Assembly (NCBI GenBank): GCA_029959085.1
Contig: JARWIR010000011.1
Location: 11,719,840-11,783,839 of the forward strand
Direction of reading: 5' to 3'
DNA from: Nemophila menziesii
Taxonomy: Eukaryota > Streptophyta > Magnoliopsida > Boraginales > Hydrophyllaceae
DNA: 64,000 nucleotides
Shown here piece after piece: positions 23,311 to 34,089 of this stretch. The position numbers were made by a program, and so were the translations under genes. A model generated the notes under the pieces. It was not told the DNA's origin, made no database searches, and saw only the letters and a program-made list of their open reading frames with translations. Every line of letters begins with the position of its first letter. Position 1 is the first letter of the stretch.

Positions 23311-25325
23311 GAAATCATTTCCCGAAAGCATAGAAGTTTCCTATAATAGTGAGAATGTTATGCCCGATTATGTTCCTCTTATTTGAATTGACCTATTTTT
23401 TAACACCATTTTGTGTAACCCTGCGTTTTTTGTATGTTTAAAGGAACATAATTAAGTAATACTTAATCTTCTCTTTTTTCTTTGTTCATTCCCGATGTCT
23501 GATGATACGCCGAGGGTTGAGCCCGAAGAGTAGCGGAGATGACGATAAACATGATTTTTTACTAAAGTAACCCTGTTGGATAGTTGTTTGGACTTCCTTA
23601 CTCAACTGCTTTCCTGCCAAATTTTCGAGGTGGTTGTACACGCTTTCCTTATGTGTCGCCTTTTTATTCTAACTTCTTTGCAATGATTACCCTTCTCGAG
23701 AATCTAAACCACTCTTCTCCTAAGTATATATATATATATATATTCCTTTTCTCATTGTATTTTTTTCACAGCCACCCTTCTTCTTTTTCATCACCAGACT
23801 TCTTTTTCTTCACTGTTTACGCTTTAAACACAACATGAATTTAGAATCCCTAGAAACATGATTTGAGGATAACCTTTTTCCCTTTTTATATTCTAAAGGG
23901 TGGGTATACATATTGTATCTAATTTACTCACTTCCCCTTTAAGACACCATCGACTCATGTGATCAGTTCTTTATCGTCCTATTCGGATGCGGGATCATTA
24001 GATACACAATAACCATAATCTTACCTGAAACATTCGCTTTCCAGCCACTTTCAAGCCTCTTCATTTGGACGGAAGAATGCGTAATTGTAAAATATACACA
24101 TACATTACCCATAAATTGTCTACTACTATAGAAATAAAATATGAATATTCAATTCGTTTTTAATAACAAATGACAATGTTCTAAAAGTCATCTTTTTGAA
24201 AACAATCTTTTGAAAAAAAATCCACCCTCGCATTTCTCGATATTTTATCTCGTTTTCTCTTACATTTAACAAAAAAAAATAAAATCATTACAGTAATTTA
24301 TTTAGTAATTAGATAAAAATGTTTATATAAACTTAAATAATATTATAAATTTACTTATTTCCATATAAATTATAATGTTTGTTGATTCAACACTAATTAA
24401 TGTAGGTCGATGAAAATAGTTTATCATAAATATAAATCATATTTATATCTATATTTTGATACAATCTATGGGTATAGTTATTTAATAGATAATTAAATAA
24501 TTAAAATATAACATATTTTTTAATCATATTATATTATTTTTTTGAATTTTTTTAATAAGTTGTAAGTTTCAAACAAATCTATTTTCTATTTTTGATTAAA
24601 GATGAAATGTTAGGTTAAGAAGTAACTTTTAATATTTTTTGTATCATCTAATATGAAAAACTAAATGTTAAAGAAAATAATAAGAGATATTCTCAGTAAA
24701 ATTTTATAGATAACAAACCCCTTAAATGAATTTTCTTATGTCCATCATTTATTTATTTTTTAGATTTTCATTCTACTACGCAAACTAGGCAAAATTTCTT
24801 TTAAAATCCTAATCACTCTTTTTCAATTTTTAGAATTACTAATGATCTAAAGTTTAAAATTTGTAGGTTCGATTTACCAATAAATTTATCAAGATAGATA
24901 AGATAATCCTACATAAATCTTTGATAAGCTAACTTAAATAAGTTTTACTTCTATATAATTCAGTTCTAATGTTTAAATGAATGCTATAGATAATAAAATC
25001 TAATTTGTATATCTAAATTGAAGAATATTTTTCAATCTTTTTAGTTATTTTTGTTTTTTAGTTATATAAATCAATTTCAAGTAATAATTTAAAATATTTT
25101 ATTTTATAATTAAAACTATTATTATTAGAGGTTCTTGTTAAAAATGATCTAACGAAGATACCTAATTCTTAAAAGTAGCCTTCAATAATTTGTTTTATAA
25201 AAAAATACCTAATAAAATAATTATATATAGAAAATATTATCTCTATCTCTTTATACATATACTAATTTTATTAATCAAAATATTATTTAATTTAATGACA
25301 ATATTTATTTTTTAATATTAAACAA
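23311..25325. other. Long AT-rich stretch without recognisable gene
   Basis: An 84-codon open frame at 23584-23838 has no recognisable domain and ends in a low-complexity Tyr/Phe/Ser-rich run over a TA repeat (23727-23745). From 24100 to 25325 the sequence is very AT-rich with no coding or structural signal that I can see. Confidence 0.5.
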
Positions 25326-25990
25326 TAATAGGGTACTTCCACCACAATTACCATCACCACCACAACCATTACCATCACCACCACCACCATCACTACCACC
25401 ACCGCCACCACGATGTATTTAACCACAACTATATCGACCACCACCACTCCACCACCACAACCACAACCATGACCACAATCACCACCACCTACTGCGAATA
25501 TAATCACACGCTCGTCTAGAATTTTTTTAAAATCGTCATAACTTATTCTAAAAAGTCAGAAAATAAAAAATTTACATTTTTGGACAAGACAAATTAATAT
25601 TTACGTCAATGATTTTTTATGATTTTTTTTGATTTTTTAAATTTTTTGTGCTAACATGAAATTCGCTGTTCAAAACAAGGAGTTCATTATGCGAAACAGT
25701 AAAAAAATTTGCAAACATGAAATTTATCGTTAGGAACAATAAATTCATTGTTCGAAACATTGAATTTCATGTCTAAAAAAATAAAATAAAAACTATAGAC
25801 ATAAATATTCATTTGTCTCGTCCAAAAATACATCTTTTTAATTTTCCTGATTTTTAGAATTAGTTATGACGAATTTAAAAAAAATTATCGGATGCGTGTG
25901 TGTGATGTAATTAGTTGTAGTAGGTGATGGTGGTAGTGCTAGTGGTGGTGGTGGTTGATGTAGGGGTGATAGTAGTGGGAAGTTGTGATA
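25326..25990. mobile_element. Candidate fold-back element A
   Basis: The layout is symmetric. A CCA-rich array lies at 25335-25490 on the left and a TGG-rich array at 25915-25985 on the right. Between them, two arms (about 25505-25690 and 25715-25905) are reverse complements. Paired landmarks are AAAATCGTCATAACTTATTC (25531) against GAATTAGTTATGACGAATTT (25857), and TTTTTGGACAAGACAAATTA (25577) against its near-complement at 25806. No coding sequence is present. It shares its arm sequence and array type with element B downstream, which makes a transposable family more likely than an isolated palindrome. I could not define a clean target duplication. Confidence 0.7.
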
Positions 25991-26360
25991 GAATGGTATA
26001 TTTAATAATAAATAATAGAGTAGTTAAAAAGATTATACAAAGGTATTTTTGTTAGGGAGCGCTTTAAATAAATAATTTTATTGCGTAATATTTTTGAAAA
26101 ATAATTTTTTCATGGATATTTGTAATTAATGACTATCAATATTAATTTTATTATTATTATTAATAATACATAATAAATAAATAAACAACTGTTATTATAT
26201 TTAGAAAATATATTCTAATTAATTACGAATTCTTAAATTTCATTCTTAAAAACATTCATATTTATTTTCCACTATTAATTACTTTATTATCATAATATTT
26301 ATTTTTATTTTTATTATATAATAATTATAAAATAGTATTTACTTATTTAATTAATTTTTT
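25991..26360. other. AT-rich gap between fold-back elements
   Basis: No gene and no repeat beyond simple AT-rich sequence. Confidence 0.6.
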
Positions 26361-28790
26361 TACTTTAAAGTCGGGACACCTCTAGTGTCTACCACCCACC
26401 ACCACATCATGCATTCACCATCGACTACTACCACCACCTATTACATTCTCCACCGACTACCATCACCATTACCATCGCCCATAACCACCACCATACAACC
26501 ACCACCTCATGCATCCACCACCACCCCACCATCATCAGAACCACCGCATCATACATCCACCACCACCACACTACCACCAACTCATGCATCCACCACCACC
26601 CCACCATCATCAGAACCACCACATCATACATCCACCACCACCACCAACATTACCATCACATCATGGATCCACCACCACCTTATACATTCTTCGCCACCAC
26701 CTCATGCATCTACCACCACAACCACCACCACTACCACCTCATGCATTTACCACCACCACCACCTCATGCATCGACTAGTTCTGCCACCATGTCACCACCA
26801 ACTAGTTCCGCCACAAGCGTAAACAAAATAAAAAATACATTTTTTGACGAGCCAAATTAATATTTACGCATATGAGTATTATTATTTATTTATTTTTTGA
26901 ATTTTTCTTTTTTGAATTTTTTGAACATTTTAATTTTTTTTTATTTTTTTATTTTTTGAATATGATATTCCGTTTTATGTGTTGCAATAACACACAAAAA
27001 TAGATTTGTCAATTCCACCTACGCGTCCGTCCGTGGTTTTTCTTTAAAAAAAATCATAATAAATTCTAAGATAATTAGTTATATAAAAAATTCGAATATT
27101 TGGACGGGGGCTAGTTTATATATACATATGTAAATTTTTTGATTTAAAAAAAAATCCGGTTTTCATTTTTATGTGTTTCTACAATGCATAAAAATATATT
27201 TATGTATTCTTGTAACACACGAAATCATAGAATCGATCTAAAGTATTACCTTTTTTAACAAAATCATTTTTTTCTCTCTTCATTAATATCATATACTCTA
27301 TTTCTACTTGTTTTTAATTATCTTGACATATAATCTTTTTGGCCAACCCCCTTTTGTTATTTGTGTGTTGATCTAATACACAAAAAAATCATTTATGTAA
27401 TACATCGACACACAAATTCACTCTTCTTCTTCCAGTCAAGCCCCTTTCTATCTGCGATTTTGTGTATCACAGAAGCATGCAAACCGACTGTTTTGTGTAA
27501 TGATGTAAATATACAAAAATTAAAAAAGAATGTGTAGATATTGGATTATATGTACTTTTTATTTTGTGTATTCATGTAACACAAAAAATGATATATCAGG
27601 TTAGTCTTTTCTCTTATTCTTTGTGATTTTGTGTGTTGCAAGTATACATAAAAATTAGTTTTGTGTAATACTACAACACACAAAATGACGAACCACATCA
27701 CACTAGTCCTTTATCTCCTTCTCTGTGATTTTTATGAGGTTTATGTATTCTTGTAGCACACAAAACTCAAATTTGTGTGTACCAATTTGTGTATTCTTGG
27801 AACACACAAAATAATATACTCTATCATATTAGTCATTTTCCTCCTTTTAGTATTTAGGTTTTAGTGTTTTTTAGGGTTTATGGTTTTAGAGTTTAAGTTT
27901 TTTAAGGCTAACTGGTTTTATGTATGGGGTGTAGGATTTAGGTTTTTCTGTGTATTACATCATTGCACAAAATAGCCGGTTTATGTGTTCATGTGATACA
28001 ACATAGTACAAATAGAAAAGGACCTGACTAAAAGAGTATACATAATTTTGTGTGTTTTTGTAATACACAAATTATTGTTTTGTGTATTACATCAACACAC
28101 AAATTAAAAGAAAAGGATAGGACAAAAAGAGAACACATCCAAATAGTTAAAAACAAGTAAAAATAGGGTATAAGCGATTAATAAAGAAAAATAATTGATT
28201 TTATTAAAGAATGGAATGTTATAGGAATACGTAAATATATTTTTGTGTAAAGTAGTAACACATAAAACAGAATATCCAAATTGAAAAAAAAAAATCTTTT
28301 TACAGATGTAGATATGATTTTGCCCCGTCCAAATAAGCAATTTTTTTTATATTTTGATTTTTTTGGAATTAATTATAAAAAAATTTAGAAAAATTTCATG
28401 AATGCACAAGTGTGGTGGAATTGACAAATTTATTTTTGTGTGTTATACCAACACATAAAATAGAATATCAAAATAAACAAAATAAAATATCAAAAAAATT
28501 ACAAAAAATTATGAAACAAATTCATAGACATAAATATTAATTTGTCTCGTCCAAAAACACAAATTTTTTATTTTTTTCTGATTTTTTTTGAATTAGTTAT
28601 GAATTTTTCAACGAAATTTTACAGACGCGCGAGTGTGGTGAAATTAGTTAGTGGTGACAACGGTGGTGGTTATGGGTGGTTGTTGTTGTCGTTGTGGTGG
28701 TTGGTGGTGGTGGTGGTGGGTGGTCGTGGGTGGTGGGTGGTGGTTGTGGTGGGTGGTGGTGGTGGTTGGACTTTAAAATGAAAAGAAAAT
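26361..28790. mobile_element. Candidate fold-back element B, full-length form
   Basis: The ends pair as ACTTTAAAGTC (26363) and GACTTTAAAAT (28769). Inside them lie a 430 bp CCA-rich array with recurrent CTCATGCATCCACCACCACC units (26385-26815) and, at the other end, a TGG-rich array (28640-28770). Subterminal arms follow (about 26820-27030 and 28390-28640), with GACGAGCCAAATTAATATTTACG on one side and its near-complement at 28530-28553. The core (27030-28390) is filled with short palindromes. No transposase is present, so if mobile it would need help in trans. The open frames through the CCA array encode only Thr/His/Pro runs and I do not call them genes. Confidence 0.65.
26958..28462. repeat. 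Array of about 18 short palindromes
   Basis: Units of about 28 bp follow the pattern TTTTGTGT, 8-14 variable bases, then AACACACAAAA, so each is an imperfect palindrome. Clear examples start near 26958, 27361, 27559, 27625, 27657, 27730, 27790, 27948, 28049, 28078, 28236 and 28430. Spacing varies from about 30 to 150 bp. The units are in the core of fold-back element B. Confidence 0.8.
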
Positions 28791-28861
28791 AAATATATAA
28801 ATATTATATAAGAAATCGTGAAGGTCATAAAAATTAAATGACATATATAATTAAAGTAATA

Positions 28862-30405
28862 TTTAATATGTTTACAAATAAAGGCCCCAAATTTGATAAC
28901 ATTATTCACAAAGTCCCAATTAAAAAAATCTATAAAAATCCTAAGTTTGATTTTCTGATTTACTTTTTTACCCTTAAACCCCTATTTCAGTTCGTCGTTG
29001 GTATATAACAACAATCTCTCTTTGGTACGTACCAATAATTTACATTTGGTGGATACCAAGTTTTTCTGTTTAGTACGTACCAAATTAATTTATTCATATT
29101 TATCCATGTTCGTTTTATGATTTTTTATACAATTATGTTTTATATAATTTCATGATAGCTCCCTCATAGCATTTGTATTTATTTTAAGGTTAATGTCCGT
29201 GTTCGTTTTTTAATTTTTGTACAATCATTTGAGTCTGTACTTATTTAGATAACATAACTCAAGCTACCATGTCAAGGTCTAATTGGTACGCACCAAACAA
29301 TATTTTCTGCAAAAACAATTAAAAAAACGAAACATAAAACAGTTGCATTAGAACAAAGACAAAAAGATAAACTTTTCACAATAAAACTCAATTGGTATGT
29401 AAAGAATTGGATCAGTTTGGCATGTACCGGTCATATTTAGATCCAAACAAATTAAAATCTCATCACACTAGCTTGATAAAAAAACAGAAATCGCTTCACA
29501 AACTCTTAAACAAAAGAAACAATAGAAATCTCTTCACACTTAACATTGGAGCTAAAATGAAAAAAAATCTTTACACTCGACATTGGAACTAAAAAGAAAA
29601 AGAAAAAAATATGTTCACACTTTTCACACTCACCATTTGAAAACAGTGATTTTTTTTTATTTTCCAAAACAAAAACAATAAAACATGATAATTAGTTTTA
29701 TTTTATTTTATTAAACAAAAACAACGAAACATGATAATTAGGTGGAGTATTCTCAACTGCTTGACCAAAAACCATTCGAACAAAAAAACAAAAAAGAAAT
29801 ACCCACCATTCGAACAAAAAACAAAAAGAAATCTCTTCACACTCACCATTTGAACAACGAGCAAAATGAAATCTCTTCACCTCACCATTTGGACAAAAAA
29901 AACAAAAAGAAATCTCTTCACACACACCATTCGAACAAAAAACAAAAATAAATCTCTTCATACCCACCTTTCGAACAAAAAATAAAAAGAGAGAGAACGG
30001 TTCACTTGTGGCGTCTGTGTTCTGCAAGAGAGTGTCCGAGATGAGTCCTCTATGCGGGGATGGAGAATGGTCCACGTGTGGCGGCAATTTCCCTATGCAC
30101 TGGAGGTTTATGGGAGACGGGTTTCTTGTGAAGAGAGAGAAGAGAGACAGAGTATTGAAAGAGAATAGTGAGAAAAGATAGAAATGATTCTCGTAATCCT
30201 ATTTAGTTCTTTTTTGGATTTGGTTTATTCCCTGTAATAAGAAGGGAGTGGGAAGGAATATTTTGGATTTTTTCGTTTTTGGTTGAGTTGTAAGGGGTTA
30301 TTAAGGGAGGAGATTTTGTGAGTAAATAGGGAAATGTCTGGGGTCATTATAAATAAAACCCCTTTTTTGTAATATTTCACTTTTTTCTTCTAATTGGGAA
30401 TTAAT
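28862..30405. other. Non-coding block with short palindromes and a minisatellite
   Basis: The left end (28877-28925, with GGCCCC and AAGTCCCAATTAA) and the right end (30335-30405, with ACCCC and CTAATTGGGAATTAA) share weak inverted similarity, so the block could be a decayed terminal-inverted-repeat element. Inside it, the palindrome TTTGGTACGTACCAA or close variants occur at 29021, 29045, 29071 and 29282, with half-site variants near 29388 and 29416. A minisatellite follows at 29484-29995. The stretch 30000-30180 is less AT-rich and unrecognised. Confidence 0.45.
29484..29995. repeat. 39-40 bp minisatellite
   Basis: Degenerate units built on AAATCTCTTCACACTCACCA followed by TTCGAACAAAAAACAAAAAG repeat about nine times. 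They are interrupted at 29646-29765 by sequence that itself contains a direct repeat (AAACATGATAATTAG twice). On the minus strand, 30087-29698 is a continuous 129-codon frame through the units, giving a recurring peptide like CSNGECEEISF. Because the best units are 39 bp, the frame is kept passively. I do not regard this as a confirmed gene. Confidence 0.8.
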
Positions 30406-31522
30406 CTTATAGTTGAAGTTAATTAAGAATAACTTCACTATCCGTATAATTAATAGGGTGTTGCCCCATAATTTTATGATATTTTAAAATTTTATAAAAG
30501 TATAAATAACATTGTGTTACAATGTATGATTGTTTATTTAGTGTTTTCAGAGACAAAATTTATTGGAGGTGTTTTTTTGCACTTAATGAGATCTCATTAA
30601 GACACTAGATTAATAAGACTGTTTCATTAAGATTTAAAACCAAGTCTGATTCATTCAGACCTTGTCTCTTAACATAATAAGTTATATTCAGCTTCTATTC
30701 AACATTCACTACTTATCACTTAAAAAAATCAAACGACACTCGCTTGATAATAAAAGATGAATAATTTTATAAGTTACATCTTTAATTTAAAGCTTCATTA
30801 GATTCTATGAAAATTGTAAACATAAACTATATAATTGATTAAAATATATCAATTTTGATAATCAATCCTCTTTGACAAAAAAAAAGACAATCAATCCTCA
30901 CGGCTCATTCCACTCTTAGGCATTGATTTAAAAAATTAAACACATTACCCCAATTATAGATGAATTTTAACATTATGAACATTTTAACATAACTCAAAAG
31001 CACAAATATTATATCTTAAAAAAATATTATAAATTATTTTAATATTTAAATTATAATTATGATTATTTCTACCAGTTATTTATAATTTTTAGATAATGTT
31101 TTTAATAATATTAAAATTTATTACTTTATTTTTAAAAATCTTAAATTTATTAATAAGTTTATTGAATTATAAAATGCATTAAGAAAAAATCATTATAACT
31201 AAATTCAAAAAATTAAATTAAATTTGTTATTAATTATTATTATAAAAATATTTATTAGTAAATAATTTAAAATAATATTATGTAATTCATAATTATCCAC
31301 TAAAGAATTATATATATTGAAATAAAATAGAATAAATAATAGATTAGATTTTAAAAAATAATAATGGACTAGAAGTGTAATCCTTAGCGTCATCTAGCTA
31401 AGAATTCATGTGAATTGGGTATCTAGTAATTGGGTACCCGGTAATCCGAAGGTTGTTGGAATGCTAAAAAATGATTTTTAACTCCTAATTATAGAATTTT
31501 ACTAGGAGTCTATTGAACATAG
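30406..31522. other. AT-rich stretch, nothing recognised
   Basis: This is non-coding AT-rich sequence with no repeat structure that I could define. Confidence 0.6.
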
Positions 31523-31530
31523 CCTAAAAT
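31523..31530. repeat. hAT MITE target duplication, left
   Basis: CCTAAAAT directly left of the MITE; its partner is CCTAAAAC at 32081-32088 (7 of 8 bases match). Confidence 0.75.
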
Positions 31531-32080
31531 TAGGACCGTAAACGAGTCGAGTCGAGCCGAATACTAGATGTACAAGCTTGTTTGTTAAATTTCTCGAGCC
31601 GAGCCGAGCTCAAATTTAAACGAGTTGGGCCGAGCCGAACTCAAAATTTTAACTAGTCGAGCTCGAGCTTCCAATGATCCAAATCAGAAATGTTAGAACT
31701 TGTTTGTTTAACTTATAGAATAGACTTTTTTTAGAGTCGATCACGGGTTTCTCACGAACAATAAGTTTTGTATCGTTGAAATGGGATTTTCATGAATGAT
31801 TTGTATTTGATAAAATGTGTGGTATGAAAATATGAAACAAAACATGAATGAGAAGATAAATGTCTAAAGAAATTAAAAATACCCAATTTGATATTGAAAG
31901 TTTAATAATATATTTATAAGTAAATAATATATTAATTTATTATTTTTATAATTATATACGAGCTCACGAGCCGAGCTCGAGCAAGCTCCTTTATTTATCG
32001 AGCTTAGCCGATCTCCAACGAGCTTTTCTCCGAGCCAAGCTCGAGCGGCTCGCGAGCAGCTTGGTTCATTTACAGCCCTA
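31531..32080. mobile_element. hAT-type MITE
   Basis: A 550 bp element with terminal inverted repeats: TAGGACCGTAAACGAGTCGA at the left and, read inward from the right, TAGGGCTGTAAATGAACCAA. It is flanked by an 8 bp target duplication with one mismatch, as expected for hAT transposition. The subterminal regions are rich in CGAGCCGAGCTCGAG-type repeats in both orientations, a typical feature of non-autonomous hAT elements of plants. The core is AT-rich and has no transposase. It is distinctly more GC-rich at its ends than the surrounding DNA. Confidence 0.88.
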
Positions 32081-32088
32081 CCTAAAAC
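32081..32088. repeat. hAT MITE target duplication, right
   Basis: CCTAAAAC directly right of the MITE. Confidence 0.75.
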
Positions 32089-32929
32089 ACAACATTTATA
32101 TCATATCTATTGCAAAACAGTCATACTCCCCAAAACTAGGGTTATTAATTGTACGCTTGTAAAACAAGTACGAAAAAACAAACCTAAATGGCTTGGCCTG
32201 GACTATCTTCTATCAAATTTAAAAACTATCGTTCAAAAAAAAAACTGATCAAACAAAATTACAAGTCATGTTTCACACAAGTTTATTAGAAATCTGTATA
32301 TAATTAACAAGTTTTTTTTTCGAGTACATAAACAACGAAACAACAAAAATAAAGTAAAACATAGGTAACCAATTATAATTAACAACTTTATCTAACACCT
32401 TTCTACTATCAATAGCTTCTCGTGTTTTATCCAAAGCAAAAAATACATCTTTAGCACGATCACATCCAAGTAAATGACCAATCACTCGAGCATTTAACAC
32501 GATTTTTTTTAATAATATTCCAAATAAATAAATAAAATTATAAATATATATCGAAAGAAAAAAATAATTGCACAACTGTACCAAACCGGCATCTCCGTTG
32601 TAGATTTAGATTTGGATTCGACATTTGGGATGCCGAGGTTGTTTTCTTTCATAATCTGCAACAGTTTTCGTCAATCCTCGCCACTATTTTATTCCCACCT
32701 ATCTACCAATTTCTATTCCCAAATTACCCTTTTTCTACCCTATAAATAATACCACAAAATTCACTAAACCTCACATCACTTTTCTCTTCTCTTCAGCTCT
32801 TTATATAATTTAGTTCATGTTTAGTCGGCAACGGGAAATATCAAGTGGATATATCGAGTTTTACGTAGATTTTATATGACGACCGGATATTGTTCAAACA
32901 CAAGGGGTCACTAGTAGATCCCGTGTCGT
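32089..32929. other. Stretch upstream of the Mutator fragment
   Basis: A minus-strand open stretch (32584-32273) includes NARVIGHLLGCDRAKDVFFA and KTREAIDSRKVLDKVV; it is unrecognised and no exon borders or neighbours support it as a gene. 32690-32800 is C/T-rich and resembles a 5' leader, possibly of the transposase remnant that follows. Confidence 0.4.
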
Positions 32930-33655
32930 AGCAAACATTTCAACATCCTATGAAGAATTGTTTCGATTGGATCCAATCACTCTGGATGAAATCTATAATC
33001 CTGGTGAGGATGATAATAGGTTGTCCAGCGATGGGGAATATTCGACTCCCGAAGATGAAGGGTCGTCAACTGATGAGAAGGCTCCTACATGTACCATGGA
33101 GCCACCTACTTTGGGATTTATAGATGTTTCTTTAGCTGAACAAAACCTTTTAATGACTGGTCAAACTTCAGTAGAGATTAAGCTAGAGAGGAAGGTGCTC
33201 AAAGGAAGAGTTTATCGAGGCAATCAAATCATGGCACGTAGCCAACCACCGTCAATTCGCTGTGAAAAAGTCTACCATTGATCATGTTAACCCTGTATGG
33301 AAAATGAAAGATAGTGGTTGTCCATGGAGGTGCCGATGTTCGTTAAGGAAAGCTAATCGGTTCTAGGAAGTATCAAAAGTAAGCGCCCTACACTCATGTC
33401 ATTACAAGGTGGTGTTCAACCATCATCACAACATTACATCTGAGTTTGTGGCTGAAAAGGTGTACCATATAGTACGAGCTGATTTAGAAATACCCATCTC
33501 GGTTATAATGGCAAGTATCTCTCAACAACTCAAATACAATATTTCATATCCAAAGGCGTGTCGAGCAAAGCAGAAAATTTTGGAACAAATGTTTGGAACC
33601 CATGAGGAAGGGTTTCCAAAATTACCACGACTTTTCAACGAGATCAAACGCTAAA
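32930..33655 (+). pseudogene. Mutator-like transposase, N-terminal fragment
   Basis: The segment begins with an acidic region (YEELFRLDPITLDEIYNPGE, then a Ser/Asp/Glu-rich stretch to about 33090). It continues in shifted frames with DSGCPWRCRCSLRKANRF and VSALHSCHYKVVFNHHHNIT, then FVAEKVYHIVRADLEIPISV and YPKACRAKQKILEQMFGTHE, ending LPRLFNEIKR and a stop. This is the order of the MuDR-type DNA-binding region: a C/H zinc motif (CPWR...HxCH), the I/V-AE-Y block, then the Y-KAxRAK block and the LP-L-xxI segment. The DDE catalytic core that should follow is missing; instead a 29 bp direct repeat marks the 3' break. At least one frameshift near 33280 and a stop at 33363 make it non-functional. 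Confidence 0.85.
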
Positions 33656-33687
33656 ATTAACCCATGAGGAAGGGTTTCCAAAATTAC
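33597..33687. repeat. 29 bp direct repeat at the transposase break
   Basis: AACCCATGAGGAAGGGTTTC and the following nine bases occur at 33597-33625 and again at 33659-33687. The second copy lies outside the open frame and looks like filler left at a deletion end-joining event. Confidence 0.9.
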
Positions 33688-33699
33688 TCGTGTCCCTTA

Positions 33700-34089
33700 A
33701 TACACTCTCATTGTTGCGCGTTCCTAAAAAAGAAAGAAAATCTTTGGGACTATTCTAATTGTAAAAATTATATTTCATAATCAACTTGTTATATATTCTT
33801 ATTGTCCATGTTATAATTTTTATTTCTTTAATGTCACAGTGTTAGTATAATTTATGAATGTGATGACGTTAACTATATAAATAAAGTTTAGTCTTGAGAT
33901 TTACCCGTTTGGAGGGGCAATTCAGATGGTGTACGTTAACACAGTGACTAGTCAAGCAATTTAAATGTTAATCTTTTTCTCCAATTACGTGCCTTCTCAA
34001 TGAGTATCTTGTATAATCCAGAAATGTCGGTAACACTGTATATCTTTGAATTATTTTTGAAACTAACACCAGAAGTGTGTATTATAAAA
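33700..34089. other. AT-rich gap
   Basis: No gene or repeat recognised. Confidence 0.5.

Noticed and set aside
25292..25507. 71-codon Val/Gly-rich frame on the minus strand
   Set aside because: Simple-sequence translation of the CCA array of fold-back element A.
26385..26822. 145-codon Thr/His/Pro-rich open frame on the plus strand, with overlapping frames on both strands
   Set aside because: It is a by-product of the CCA trinucleotide array; all frames stay open because the unit has no stops. No start context, domain or neighbour supports it.
26958..28462. CRISPR-like array
   Set aside because: Units are palindromic, irregularly spaced and degenerate, and the genome is a plant nuclear genome.
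28542..28909. Gly/Val-rich plus-strand and Pro/Thr-rich minus-strand frames
   Set aside because: Simple-sequence translation of the TGG array of fold-back element B.
28862..30405. Complete terminal-inverted-repeat transposon
   Set aside because: The inverted similarity of the ends is weak and no target duplication could be identified, so I describe it only as a block.
32273..32584. 103-codon minus-strand frame including NARVIGHLLGCDRAKDVFFA
   Set aside because: The start resembles a short piece of several unrelated families, but the match does not extend, and there is no supporting exon structure.
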